From assembly GCF_004762035.2 (NCBI RefSeq), contig NZ_SIJK02000015.1, positions 1 through 64,000 of the forward strand: 64,000 nt of DNA, written 5' to 3'. Below, piece by piece: positions 42,404 through 51,382 of this stretch. Made by a program: the position numbers and the translations under genes. The notes below the pieces were generated by a model. That model was given only the letters and a program-made list of their open reading frames with translations. It made no database searches and had not been told where the DNA came from. The stretch is from Candidatus Chloroploca mongolica. Its GTDB lineage: Bacteria; Chloroflexota; Chloroflexia; Chloroflexales; Chloroflexaceae. Each line of letters begins with the position of its first letter. The first letter of the stretch is position 1.

Positions 42404-43384
42404 CTAAAAAAAGAACAACACCCCAAGCACCGTGATTCCCCACAGCACTACACTGCTCGCCAGCGGTCGATCGCGGAGCAACAGATCTTCGGGTGCCCCG
42501 CCTTCGCCGCGTTGATAGATCAAATAGAGGTACCGGAAGATCGCGTAGATCACAAACGGGATCGTCATCATCAACATCGGGTACGGTTCCTGAGGGGCCA
42601 CCGGGGCCAGAAAAGCGGTAATGCTATAGGCCATAATGATGCTTGCCGTCACAATTGACATCATCTGGTCGAGCATTGGCACCGAGTATTCCTGGAGAAT
42701 CCGGCGATGCTCACCCGCGCCATGCTCAAGCAGGGTCAACTCGTGGCGCCGTTTGCCAATGCCGAGGAAGAGCGCCAGCAAGAGCATGCAGAGCAGAAGC
42801 CACGGCGTAATCTGGATATCCAGGATGGCGGCACCTGCCACGGCGCGCAAGACAAAACCAGCCGCAAGCACGAGGATATCAAAGATAACCACATTTTTGA
42901 GCCAGTAGGTGTAGAGGAAGCCCTGAATGACAATATAAAGCACGAGCACCGCAAGAAAGTCGAGATCGAGCGGGGCGGGTGGCGGATCGCGATCAAGCAC
43001 GATGGCGAGCGGGATCACGGCGAGCATCAGTACGGCTGCCGCGACGATGCCTATGCGTGGATCGAGGCGCCCGGACGCAAAGGGCCGCTCACGTTTTTTA
43101 GGGTGGGCGCGATCCTTCTCGATATCAACGAGATCATTGACCAGATAGATGGCACTGGCGGCCATCGAAAAGGCGATGAACGCCCCGATCACCCGTAAGA
43201 GAGGTATGGGCCCCGCTTCACCCCAGAATTGCCAGAGGCGATCCTCAGAAAAAGCTAGGGCCGCAAAGACAAAAGCGTTTTTTACCCACTGCCGTGGACG
43301 CATTGCTCGCAATAGTTCGCGCAAGGGGTTGACGGTTCCCGTTGTGAGCGTGGGTGTCGCACGATCGGTCGAAACATTATTCAT
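42404..43384 (-). CDS. UbiA-family decaprenyl-phosphate phosphoribosyltransferase-like protein
   Basis: 326 residues, about eight to nine membrane segments. 'AMRPRQWVKNAFVFAALAFS' and the Asp-rich 'NDLVDIEKDRAHPKKRERP' are characteristic of the Rv3806c-type subfamily, which transfers phosphoribose from PRPP to polyprenyl phosphate; true quinone prenyltransferases have a different second motif. Whether this organism makes decaprenyl-phosphoribose is unknown. The ATG at 43384 (MNNVSTDRAT) is preferred; the frame reaches 43474. Confidence 0.8.
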   Translation of the reverse strand: MNNVSTDRATPTLTTGTVNPLRELLRAMRPRQWVKNAFVFAALAFSEDRLWQFWGEAGPIPLLRVIGAFIAFSMAASAIYLVNDLVDIEKDRAHPKKRERPFASGRLDPRIGIVAAAVLMLAVIPLAIVLDRDPPPAPLDLDFLAVLVLYIVIQGFLYTYWLKNVVIFDILVLAAGFVLRAVAGAAILDIQITPWLLLCMLLLALFLGIGKRRHELTLLEHGAGEHRRILQEYSVPMLDQMMSIVTASIIMAYSITAFLAPVAPQEPYPMLMMTIPFVIYAIFRYLYLIYQRGEGGAPEDLLLRDRPLASSVVLWGITVLGVLFFF

Positions 43385-43479
43385 ACAGCGTAAGAGTGCT
43401 ACTGTGGTATCATGCCTCAAGATTGTATATACTATGCACAGGGGATTGTACTGCATATCTACACTATGCGTCAATCACC

Positions 43480-43512
43480 TTAAACCTTCGCGCCTCGGCG
43501 CCTTTGCGTCAA
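43480..43512. repeat. dispersed repeat (GCGCCTTTGCGTCAA type)
   Basis: TTAAACCTTCGCGCC...GGCGCCTTTGCGTCAA, nearly identical to 31709-31740 and the inverse of 21873-21904, in the divergent gap before rdgB. Confidence 0.65.
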
Positions 43513-43561
43513 ATAACCTGACGTATTTGCCAGGTATTGGGCTTAGCCTGGAGACAGACCA

Positions 43562-44158
43562 ATGCAAGAACTCTTGATCGCAACGCGTAATCCCGGTAAG
43601 CTACGTGAGTTTGCGGCGATCTTTGCCGGGCTCGATCTGCAGTTGCGGACGCTTGATGAGTTGGGCATTGTTGATGACGTGGATGAGACGGGGGCTACGT
43701 TTGCCGCCAATGCGACCCTCAAAGCTGAACAGTACCGTGACCTGAGCGGCTTGCCGACGCTTGCCGATGATAGTGGCCTCGAAGTGGCGGTGCTCAATGG
43801 GGCACCGGGCGTCTATTCGGCGCGCTATGGCGGCGTCACCGGCGAGGCTCAGTTGCGCTACTTGCTGGATCAGTTGCGCGATGTGCCCTGGCATGCTCGC
43901 CTCGCTCGGTTTGTCTGCGTGATTGCCCTGGCCCATCCCTCGCATTCGACTGAACTGGTGGAAGGGGTGCTGCCAGGGGTGATCGAGTGTGAGCCAAAAG
44001 GCACCGGGGGCTTTGGCTATGATCCGCTCTTCTATCTGATCGATGAAGATAAGACCATGGCTGAATTGCCCCCCGAACGTAAGAATGCCATTAGCCATCG
44101 TGCCCGCGCTGCCCACGCCGCCCGTGCGATCCTCGCCCGCTGGGCCACGCTGCTGTAG
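43562..44158 (+). CDS. rdgB: XTP/dITP diphosphatase (RdgB/HAM1)
   Basis: 198 residues, standard length. 'LLIATRNPGKLREFAAIF' (substrate loop), 'TLADDSGLEVAVLNGAPGVY' (metal and base-binding) and 'GFGYDPLFYL' with 'RAAHAARAI' mark the family. It hydrolyses deaminated purine nucleotides such as dITP and XTP to monophosphates, cleaning the nucleotide pool. It is convergent with rpmB, with an inverted repeat between them. Confidence 0.95.
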   Translation: MQELLIATRNPGKLREFAAIFAGLDLQLRTLDELGIVDDVDETGATFAANATLKAEQYRDLSGLPTLADDSGLEVAVLNGAPGVYSARYGGVTGEAQLRYLLDQLRDVPWHARLARFVCVIALAHPSHSTELVEGVLPGVIECEPKGTGGFGYDPLFYLIDEDKTMAELPPERKNAISHRARAAHAARAILARWATLL

Positions 44159-44176
44159 CCAACCTCCCCCAAACGA

Positions 44177-44206
44177 TCACCGCGAAGCCTCAGGGCTTCG
44201 CGGTGA
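44177..44206. terminator. inverted repeat between convergent rdgB and rpmB
   Basis: TCACCGCGAAGCC (44177-44189) pairs perfectly with 44194-44206 around a TCAG loop, 18 bp after the rdgB stop. It is a probable bidirectional terminator, though the T-tracts are poor. Confidence 0.6.
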
Positions 44207-44274
44207 TTCGGTGGAAAATTCCTATTGCATCGGCTCTGGCGTTCGGCTATAATGGGCAACGCTGTGGCCGGTGC

Positions 44275-44460
44275 TTAACGAACTTTAGACATCGTACGAA
44301 TACACTGCGTACACGCCTTGACCTGTACCGACGAACCATCTTTGTTGGTGATGGTTGTCTTCTGAATGTTGGGCCGCCACATCCGGTTTGTGCGACGTTT
44401 CGAGAAGCTGACGTTGTGACCGAAGGATGGCTTTTTTCCGCAGATTTGACACTTTGCCAT
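44275..44460 (-). CDS. rpmB: 50S ribosomal protein L28
   Basis: 61 residues. '[20 protein letters not shown]' and '[12 protein letters not shown]' are the L28 signature. It carries C-x-x-C pairs at 'CQIC' and 'CTQC', so it is the zinc-binding (C+) form. It is monocistronic, with its own promoter at 44596-44624 and a ~135-base leader. Confidence 0.96.
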   Translation of the reverse strand: MAKCQICGKKPSFGHNVSFSKRRTNRMWRPNIQKTTITNKDGSSVQVKACTQCIRTMSKVR

Positions 44461-44595
44461 TGGGTAACTCCAGGCTTTTGTTTACAAGGATTTCAGGATA
44501 CTGGTTTTTTCTTGCGAGCGACGGTTGGCATGTTGCGTATCCGCGCACAAACAGATATCCGCACACCTTGTTCAATAGATGCACATCTCTGCGAG

Positions 44596-44624
44596 ACTAT
44601 ACCATACTGATGGATCTTTGGCAA
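44596..44624 (-). promoter_or_regulatory. rpmB promoter
   Basis: On the minus strand TTGCCA (complement at 44619-44624), 17 bases, TATAGT (complement at 44596-44601). Confidence 0.65.
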
Positions 44625-44684
44625 ACCAATGCTTTTGGGTGCGCTTTGCGATGAGGTTGTAGGGCAGATCGGTAGGTTTTTTTC

Positions 44685-45539
44685 ATGACCAAGATTAAAA
44701 TTGTGACTGATGGATCGGCGGATATTCCTCCTGATATAGCCCATGAATTGGGTATTGAGGTCGTGCCAATTCTCGCTCATGTTGACGAGAAGGTGTATCG
44801 CGTTGGTATCGACCTGAGTGATGATCAAGTCTATGATCTTATTGTGAGTGGTCATCACCGGGTGCGTATGGCAACGCCTTCCTCTTCGGTCTTCGAGCAG
44901 GTCTATCGGAGCATGATCGGGACGGTGGATTATGTCTTTTCGGTTCATCTGGGTACACGCCTTGGTTCGGTGCTTGGTGAGGCTGTGGCCGCCAAGCAGC
45001 GCCTCCCCGCTAGTACGACGCGTTTGCAATTGGTTGATAGCAAATCGGCGTCGCTCGGCCTTGGTTCGGTGGCGATCAGTGCCGCCCGCGCCGCTGCTGA
45101 TGGCGCCCATCCCGAGGAGGTCAGCCGTTTGATCCACGCGACGATCCGCCATACGCACGTGGTCTTTTTTGTCGATACCATGGAGTATCTTGAGGTCACT
45201 GGTCGCCTGACGCTCGCTGGGTCGGTGCTTGGCTCGATGCAGCGCATCAAGCCGCTGATGATCCTCGATGAGGGCGAGATTGTGCCCTACGAGCGTACTC
45301 GTACGCGCGCGAAGGCGATCGAGGGCCTCTTTACGTTCGTTGAGGATTTTCCCCGTGTCCAGGATGTGATCGTGCTCTATGCGACAACCCCCGAAGATGT
45401 TGAGAAGTTGCTCGAGAAGCTCGATCCTATTTTTCCTCGTGAACGCGTGCAGGTGGCTCGCTTTGGTTCTGCTGTTGCCGCGCATCTCGGCCCTGGTGCG
45501 ATGGGGGTGACGGTCTTTGAAGGTTTTGAAGAGGGTTAG
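44685..45539 (+). CDS. DegV-family fatty acid-binding protein
   Basis: 284 residues. 'IVTDGSADIPPDIAHELGIE' at the N-terminus, 'MATPSSSVFEQVY' and the C-terminal domain block 'ERTRTRAKAIEGLFTFVEDF' are the DegV pattern. Bacterial DegV/FakB proteins bind a fatty acid for phosphorylation by FakA kinase; a fakA gene is not in the window. It is followed by recG after 21 bp on the same strand. Confidence 0.92.
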   Translation: MTKIKIVTDGSADIPPDIAHELGIEVVPILAHVDEKVYRVGIDLSDDQVYDLIVSGHHRVRMATPSSSVFEQVYRSMIGTVDYVFSVHLGTRLGSVLGEAVAAKQRLPASTTRLQLVDSKSASLGLGSVAISAARAAADGAHPEEVSRLIHATIRHTHVVFFVDTMEYLEVTGRLTLAGSVLGSMQRIKPLMILDEGEIVPYERTRTRAKAIEGLFTFVEDFPRVQDVIVLYATTPEDVEKLLEKLDPIFPRERVQVARFGSAVAAHLGPGAMGVTVFEGFEEG

Positions 45540-45560
45540 GGCGTCGCTACGTTGGGGGTT

Positions 45561-48110
45561 ATGCAGGATCGCGACCATATTATTAGTCTCGGGCGTCTCC
45601 TCGCCGCTGAGTTGCGCCGGGGCTGCGATGATACCGCTGCCGATGACGGCCTCGACCACTTCCTTGCGCAGTGGCAGGCTCAGGCTGATGGTTCGCTCGA
45701 TCTCCCTGCCGTTCAGGCGACCCTTGCCTTGCTCGCTGATTATGGGGCCCAGTCGATCCTTGAGCGCCGTGCCCGCGTGACCCGCGCGGTCGAGGATCTG
45801 CGCGGGCTCTTTCGTCACGAGACTGCGCCTCCTCCTCCTCCTGCGCCACCGGCCAAAAAGAAGCGTGCCCGCCCGCCCGCTTCGCCTCCTCAACCTCCTG
45901 CTCCTGTCCGCACGGCCGCCGATCTCGCGCTCACTGATCCCCTCGATCTGGTGCCGGGGATCGAGCGCCGTGACGTCACTGCGTTTCGCCGCCTCGGCCT
46001 CAAGACCGTTGAGGATCTGCTGTACCATGTGCCCCATCGCTATGATGATTTTTCGTCGCAGCACGGCATTGCCGATCTCGAAGTCGGTGCGGTTGGTACG
46101 CTTATTGCGGAAGTAAGCGATGTCCGGCTCGTGGGCGGTGGGCCGCGCTCGCGCGTTGAGGTGACGTTTAGTGATACGAGTGGGTCGATCAAGGCGGTCT
46201 TTTTTAATCAGCCCTGGTTGCCCAAACAGTTGACCGTCGGACGCCAGCTTGTGCTCAGTGGCAAGGTGTCGTCCTATCAGGGGATGCGCCAGATGACGAG
46301 TCCGACCTGGGAGCCGTATGTGCCTGATGGGACGATGCTCCATACTGGGCGTCTCGTGCCCGTCCATCCGCTCAGCAAGGGTCTGCACGAGCGCAATGCC
46401 CGCAAGACGATCAAGTTTGTTGTTGATGCGATGACGCCTCGTATGGTCGATCATATGCCCGAAATGAGTCGGCAACGCTGTAATCTGTTGCCCCTCGGCG
46501 AGGCGCTGGCGCAGATCCATTATCCCGATACGCCCGAACAGTTGCAACAGGCACGTACACGCCTTGGGTTCGATGAGTTCCTCTTTATTCAGTTGGGTGT
46601 GCTGCAGCGCAAGTTGCTCTGGCAGGGCGAACTCGGCTATCAGTTGGCGTTCCTCCCCGATCTCCACCAGCAGTTGCTCGATCATGTTGGCTTTCGTTTG
46701 ACCAATGCCCAGCAGCGTGTGCTTGATGAAATCTTCCGCGATATGGCCCGCCCGCTTCCGATGGCGCGTTTGCTCCAGGGCGATGTTGGTTCGGGTAAGA
46801 CGGTGGTCGCGGCGGCGGCGCTGGTGCAGGCGATTGGCAATGGCTTTCAGGGGGCGTTGATGGCCCCCACCGAGATCCTGGCTGAACAGCACTACAAGGG
46901 GCTCAAGCAGTTGCTTGGCAAGCTTGCCGTGCCCCGTGCCGCTCGCCAAGAGGCGGAAGGTGAGACGTGGAAGGATCGCCTTGAGCCTGAAGAGGCCGCC
47001 AAACTCGCCGAGATCAAGGCGCTGCTCGGGATGACCGATGAGGAAGATATGGCCGGTCAGGGTGTTCGGGTCGCGCTCTTGACCGGGAGCCTCGGCATCA
47101 GGGCGCGCCGACGGGTGCTCGAGGGCATTGCGAATGGTGAGATTGATCTGGTCATCGGGACGCACGCGCTCATTACCGAAGGGGTGCGGTTTCAGTCGCT
47201 TGGACTGGTGGTGGTTGATGAGCAGCACCGTTTTGGCGTCGAGCAGCGTCAACGCCTGCGTGATAAGGGCTTTAATCCCCATTTGCTTGTGATGACGGCG
47301 ACGCCGATTCCGCGTACGCTCACAATGACCATTTATGGCGATCTCGATACGTCGATCCTCGATGAGTTGCCCCCGGGCCGTGAGCCGATCCGTACGCGCT
47401 GGGTGCGCAAAGCAGAACGCTCGAAAGCGTATCGCCATCTCCGCCGTGAAATCGAGCATGGCCGCCAGGCTTTTGTGATCTGTCCCCTCGTCGAAGAGAG
47501 TGAGAAGGTCGATCTGCCGTCGGCGGAAGAGATGTACGAAACTCTGCAAGGCTCGGTCTTCCCCGATCTGCGTGTGACCCTGCTGCACGGGCGGATGTTG
47601 CCACGCGAAAAGGATGAGGTGATGCTGGCGTTTCGTGACCACGCCTACGATATTATGGTCGCAACGGCAGTGATCGAGGTTGGCATTGATATTCCGAATG
47701 CCTCGACGATTCTGATCGAAGGGGCCGAACGCTTTGGTCTGGCGCAGTTGCACCAGTTTCGTGGCCGCGTTGGACGGGGTGCACACAAGAGCTATTGCAT
47801 CCTGATTAGTGATAAAGATGATAATGTGATCACGCGTCAGCGCCTCGAAGCGATGGAACAGACCAACGATGGCTTCAAGCTCTCGGAGGTTGATCTGCAA
47901 CTTCGTGGCCCCGGTGAGTTTTTTGGCACGCGCCAGAGTGGGACGCCAGATCTGAAGGTCGCTCGCCTGGCCGATACCCGTCTGCTCTACGCTGCCCGCA
48001 ATGAAGCTGAGTTGATCCTGAACGATGATGTCCGTTTGAGCAAGCCTGAACATGCCCTTTTGAAACAGAAAGTAGACGCCTTCTGGGCCGAGGCCGCGAA
48101 GGCGGGATGA
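45561..48110 (+). CDS. recG: ATP-dependent DNA helicase RecG
   Basis: 849 residues from the ATG at 45561 (MQDRDHIISLGRLL). The first ~135 residues are an extension ending in a Pro/Lys-rich linker, followed by the OB/wedge domain ('YDDFSSQHGIADLEVGAVGT'). Helicase motifs are 'LLQGDVGSGKTVVAAAAL' (Walker A), 'VVVDEQHRFGVEQRQRL' (DEQH), 'MTATPIPRTLTMTIYGDL' and 'QFRGRVGRG'. RecG remodels stalled forks and branched DNA. The E2-like gene begins 7 bp after its stop, so they are cotranscribed. Confidence 0.95.
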   Translation: MQDRDHIISLGRLLAAELRRGCDDTAADDGLDHFLAQWQAQADGSLDLPAVQATLALLADYGAQSILERRARVTRAVEDLRGLFRHETAPPPPPAPPAKKKRARPPASPPQPPAPVRTAADLALTDPLDLVPGIERRDVTAFRRLGLKTVEDLLYHVPHRYDDFSSQHGIADLEVGAVGTLIAEVSDVRLVGGGPRSRVEVTFSDTSGSIKAVFFNQPWLPKQLTVGRQLVLSGKVSSYQGMRQMTSPTWEPYVPDGTMLHTGRLVPVHPLSKGLHERNARKTIKFVVDAMTPRMVDHMPEMSRQRCNLLPLGEALAQIHYPDTPEQLQQARTRLGFDEFLFIQLGVLQRKLLWQGELGYQLAFLPDLHQQLLDHVGFRLTNAQQRVLDEIFRDMARPLPMARLLQGDVGSGKTVVAAAALVQAIGNGFQGALMAPTEILAEQHYKGLKQLLGKLAVPRAARQEAEGETWKDRLEPEEAAKLAEIKALLGMTDEEDMAGQGVRVALLTGSLGIRARRRVLEGIANGEIDLVIGTHALITEGVRFQSLGLVVVDEQHRFGVEQRQRLRDKGFNPHLLVMTATPIPRTLTMTIYGDLDTSILDELPPGREPIRTRWVRKAERSKAYRHLRREIEHGRQAFVICPLVEESEKVDLPSAEEMYETLQGSVFPDLRVTLLHGRMLPREKDEVMLAFRDHAYDIMVATAVIEVGIDIPNASTILIEGAERFGLAQLHQFRGRVGRGAHKSYCILISDKDDNVITRQRLEAMEQTNDGFKLSEVDLQLRGPGEFFGTRQSGTPDLKVARLADTRLLYAARNEAELILNDDVRLSKPEHALLKQKVDAFWAEAAKAG

Positions 48111-48117
48111 ACCTTTC

Positions 48118-49272
48118 ATGCATACTCTTTCCCTGCCAGCGTTGCCAGGTGGTGCGGCGGTGGTCACACGGTGGCTCGTTCAACCCGATGCCCACGTGAC
48201 CCTGGGCACGCCCCTCGTGATTGTGGTCACGTCGTCGGTCGAGGTGCTCATTCCTGCCGATGTGACGGGACGCCTGTGCGATCCTGTGCCCACAGGGATG
48301 CGCGTGGCTCCTGGTGCCCTCCTGGCTCGCATCGAGGCTCTAGCCGAGGCCGAGCCTGCGCTGGCTTTGCCTGCTGCCCCTGCGCGCTGCAAAGCGACTC
48401 CGCTGGCTCGCCGCATCGCGCTGGTGCATGGCATCGCGCTGGATCAAGTCACTGGCAGTGGCCCGCACGGTCAGATCCGGGCCGCTGATGTGCGTGCCCT
48501 GTTGCCCCCGCCCGCGACGCTGCTTGCCGAGCATGCTGATGGAGAGACCGGGGAGGATGGACAATCGCAGTCGCAGGACGTTACGCACCCTCCCCACCTC
48601 ACCGATAATGAGCGAGAGCCCAGTTGCGCTGATGCGGCACCGCAACCAGCACTCACCCCGGTCTCAGTTGATCCTGAATCTGGCCTGCGTCCGGTTGCTA
48701 GCCTGACAATGGAGTTTGACGCAACCGCCACACTCGCACAAAGTGCCGCTTTGCCTGCGCATCTCGCCCGTCTGGAAGTCACGCCCTTTATTGCTCCGGT
48801 GGTGCTTGAAGCGCTTGCCGCGTTGCTGCCGGCCTACCCGTTGCTCAACGGTGCGCCTGGTGAAGATGGCAACCTTGTCCTGCGGCGGCGCCTGCACTTT
48901 GCCATTGGCTTGCCAGACACTGCGCACTACCAATGGCATCTCGTGTACGATGCCAGCGATCTCAATCAGCGCGGCCTGACGAGGGCGCTTGCGCACCAGG
49001 TGGCTCCCGCGCTCGATGAGGCCACCTTTGCCATCGTGTTTCGGCCCGAAGGCGCTGCTGGTTGGCAAGGGATGTCGCCGTTGCCGCATTGCCTGGCTGT
49101 AGTGAGCGTCACGCCTCCGGTGCGACGCCTGCTTGTCGTGAACGACAGCCTGGCGATTCGGCCTGTTGGCGTATTGACCATCAGCTACGATGCCCGTATC
49201 ATTGATGAGCAACTGGCGAACACCTTTCTGCGTACCCTCTGTACGCACCTTGAAGCGCCGTCAACGCGATAA
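48118..49272 (+). CDS. degenerate 2-oxoacid dehydrogenase E2-like protein lacking active-site residues
   Basis: 384 residues with the E2 layout: lipoyl-like domain (1-75), peripheral subunit-binding domain (about 91-128, 'ATPLARRIALVHGIALDQV'), a long linker, and a CoA acyltransferase-like domain (190-384). The lipoyl lysine is missing: where E2 has 'ETDKAxVEV' this has 'VVTSSVEV' (residues 36-43), two residues shorter. The catalytic 'HRxxDG' reads 'ARIIDE' (359-364), so the histidine and glycine are lost. It cannot be a normal acyltransferase. No E1 or E3 genes are adjacent; hisS follows after 14 bp. Confidence 0.82.
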   Translation: MHTLSLPALPGGAAVVTRWLVQPDAHVTLGTPLVIVVTSSVEVLIPADVTGRLCDPVPTGMRVAPGALLARIEALAEAEPALALPAAPARCKATPLARRIALVHGIALDQVTGSGPHGQIRAADVRALLPPPATLLAEHADGETGEDGQSQSQDVTHPPHLTDNEREPSCADAAPQPALTPVSVDPESGLRPVASLTMEFDATATLAQSAALPAHLARLEVTPFIAPVVLEALAALLPAYPLLNGAPGEDGNLVLRRRLHFAIGLPDTAHYQWHLVYDASDLNQRGLTRALAHQVAPALDEATFAIVFRPEGAAGWQGMSPLPHCLAVVSVTPPVRRLLVVNDSLAIRPVGVLTISYDARIIDEQLANTFLRTLCTHLEAPSTR

Positions 49273-49286
49273 AATAAAGTAGAGAC

Positions 49287-50588
49287 ATGGCAAAAGTACA
49301 AAATATCAAAGGCATGCGCGACCATCTGCCCCAGGCGATGTTGCTCCGGCAGCACATCCTGACGGTGGTACAACGCGTCTGCGAGCGTCACGGTTTTGAT
49401 CCACTGCAAACACCGGTGATCGAGTATGCCGAAGTGTTGGAAGGCAAGCTCGGCGACGACGAAAAGCTCATTTACCGGTTTGAAGACCACGGCGGGCGGA
49501 GTTTGGCGCTCCGATATGACCAGACAGTTCCACTTGCCCGGGTGGTCGCGCAGTATGCGGGCCAACTCGCCTTCCCGTGGCGTCGGTACGCCTATGGACC
49601 GAGTTACCGTGGCGAACGTCCGGCCCGTGGGCGCTACCGCGAGTTTTATCAGTTTGATGCCGATATTGTCGGCAGCAGTTCGCCGCTGGCCGACGCCGAG
49701 ATTGTCGCACTCTTGAGTGAGGCGCTCGCCGAACTCGGTTTTCCCGACTTTGTCACCTTGCTCAACCACCGCCAGGTGATCGGCGGCATTGCCCGTGCCA
49801 GTGGCCTCGATGAAGCAGCGGCGGGCGGCGTCTACCGGGCCATTGACAAATTCGACAAACTTGGCGCAAGCGGGGTTGGCGAGGAACTCGTACGAATGGG
49901 CGTCAACGCCACCGCAACTGAGCAGATCCTCACCCTGGTGCAGACCGAAGGTTCACCTGCGACCGTGCTGGCGACCCTGCGTGAGCATCTGGCAGGTGAC
50001 GAGCGAGCCGTGGCCGCGCTTGACAACCTGCACGCAATCATCGCAGCGCTTGATGCCATGGGTGTCCCCCCGGAGCGCTACCGCATCGCCCCACGGCTTG
50101 CCCGTGGGCTCTCGTACTACACCGGGCTTGTCTTCGAGACCATCACCCCGCACTGGCCGGAAGGCTCATTGCTGGGTGGGGGACGGTATGACGAACTGAT
50201 CGGCCAGTTTGCCGGACGCGCCATTCCGACCGTGGGGCTTGCCTTTGGCCTTGATCGCCTGCACGATGTCATGGAAGAGCTAGGGCTAGGCCCCCGCCTG
50301 ACCACAACTGCGATTGCCTTTGTCACGATCTTTGGTTCTGACTTGGCCGGCGAGGCGATGGCACTTGCCAGCGAACTACGTGCTGGCGGGGTCAACACCT
50401 TGTTGAGCCTTGATCCAGCCCAGGGCCTGGGCAAACAATTCAAAGAGGCCGACCGTAAAGGGGCCCGCTATGCCCTCGTGCTTGGCCCCGACGAACGCGA
50501 CCGTGGCGAAGTTGTGATCAAAGACCTGCGCGACGGCAGCCAGCGCAGCGTCGCCCGCGCAGACGTTGTCGCCGCATTGACCCCGTAG
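49287..50588 (+). CDS. hisS: histidyl-tRNA synthetase
   Basis: 433 residues, class II synthetase. 'KGMRDHLPQAMLLRQHILTV' (motif 1 region), 'SLALRYDQTVPLARVVAQY', motif 2 'RYAYGPSYRGERPARGRYRE', the histidine-specific 'LARGLSYYTGLVFET', and motif 3 'GGGRYDELIGQFAG' through 'VGLAFGLDRL' are present. It charges tRNA-His. It is likely the last gene of the recG operon; an array of palindromes starts at its stop codon. Confidence 0.95.
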   Translation: MAKVQNIKGMRDHLPQAMLLRQHILTVVQRVCERHGFDPLQTPVIEYAEVLEGKLGDDEKLIYRFEDHGGRSLALRYDQTVPLARVVAQYAGQLAFPWRRYAYGPSYRGERPARGRYREFYQFDADIVGSSSPLADAEIVALLSEALAELGFPDFVTLLNHRQVIGGIARASGLDEAAAGGVYRAIDKFDKLGASGVGEELVRMGVNATATEQILTLVQTEGSPATVLATLREHLAGDERAVAALDNLHAIIAALDAMGVPPERYRIAPRLARGLSYYTGLVFETITPHWPEGSLLGGGRYDELIGQFAGRAIPTVGLAFGLDRLHDVMEELGLGPRLTTTAIAFVTIFGSDLAGEAMALASELRAGGVNTLLSLDPAQGLGKQFKEADRKGARYALVLGPDERDRGEVVIKDLRDGSQRSVARADVVAALTP

Positions 50589-50908
50589 GGGCACGGCTCG
50601 CCCGTGCCCGGCGTGGGGGGGGCACGGGCGAGCCGTGCCCGTACCGCACCGCCCGTGCCCGGCGTAGGGGGCACGGGCGAGCCGTGCCCGTACCGCGCCG
50701 CCCGTGCCCGCCGTAGGGGGCACGGCTCGCCCGTGCCCGTACCGCACCGCCGTGCCCGGCGTAGGGGCACGGCTTGCCCGTGCCCCTACCGCGCCGCCGT
50801 GCCCGGCGTAGGGGCACGGCGCCGCCGTGCCCGTACAGGGGCACGGCTCGCCCGTGCCCGTACCGCACCGCCGTGCCCGGCGTAGGGGGGCACGGGCGAG
50901 CCGTGCCC
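50589..50908. repeat. array of eight 21-bp palindromes in alternating orientation
   Basis: GGGCACGG-x5-CCGTGCCC type units start at 50589, 50620, 50669, 50718, 50765, 50812, 50839 and 50888, mostly 47-49 bp apart. The stem is constant; the 5-base centre reads CTCGC or its complement GCGAG, so units 2, 3 and 8 are inverted relative to 1, 4 and 7. Unit 5 has CTTGC and unit 6 CGCCG. The region 50589-50965 has no gene. Confidence 0.8.
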
Positions 50909-50965
50909 CTACCGCGCCGCCGTGCCCGGCTTGCCCGTGCTCGGCATCGCCCGAACCCCTGCCAG

Positions 50966-51268
50966 TCACGTCGCAAACAGACGTACTTCCACCACAGCAT
51001 CAAGGTTCAGCGGCCCATAGAGGTGAGGGAAAGCTTCGCCTGGTTCCGCCTCCTCATAGCGCAATTCAGCCTCGAGGCGATCAACCGCCACGACAAGTAG
51101 GATCATCTCGGGCTGATGCTGATAAAAACGCTCGACCACCCCGGGCAACTGCGCCTCGGTGGAAAAATGGATAAACCCCTCGCTGTCCAGCGACCGAGGT
51201 GCATAGAACCCCACGTGTTGTGCCTCAGCCCATGCGGCGGCGTGAGCAAGGTGAAGGATCATCGTCAC
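50966..51268 (-). CDS. DUF952 family protein
   Basis: 100 residues. 'FYAPRSLDSEGFIHFSTEAQ' and 'LRYEEAEPGEAFPHLYGPLN' are the DUF952 signature, a small fold related to glutathione-S-transferase-unrelated ADP-ribosyltransferase-like proteins of unknown function. It is divergent from the amino-acid transporter operon. Starts at 51268 (MTMILHL) and 51262 (MILHL) are both possible. Confidence 0.85.
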   Translation of the reverse strand: MTMILHLAHAAAWAEAQHVGFYAPRSLDSEGFIHFSTEAQLPGVVERFYQHQPEMILLVVAVDRLEAELRYEEAEPGEAFPHLYGPLNLDAVVEVRLFAT

Positions 51269-51347
51269 AGAGAAACTCCTTTAAATGGTAGGGCTGACGC
51301 CCTAAAAACCAGTCCCTATAGCGTGACCCCAAACCTTGGCACGACTC

Positions 51348-51382
51348 GTGCTGATTGTCAAGCCACGCTTGACAATCAGCAC
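51348..51382. promoter_or_regulatory. 16-bp perfect inverted repeat overlapping the -35 of the liv-type promoter
   Basis: GTGCTGATTGTCAAGC (51348-51363) and its complement (51367-51382) flank a CAC loop. The right arm contains the TTGACA -35 (51369-51374). It may be an operator for the transporter operon, or a hairpin terminator between the divergent genes. Confidence 0.5.

Noticed and set aside
44493-48167. 1224-codon open frame on the minus strand
   Set aside because: It lies antisense to the DegV and recG genes, has biased composition (His/Arg/Gln-rich) and no recognisable domain. It is a shadow of GC-rich coding on the other strand.
50589-50965. Possible CRISPR array
   Set aside because: The units are complete palindromes of changing orientation, separated by similar rather than unique spacers, and there are no cas genes.
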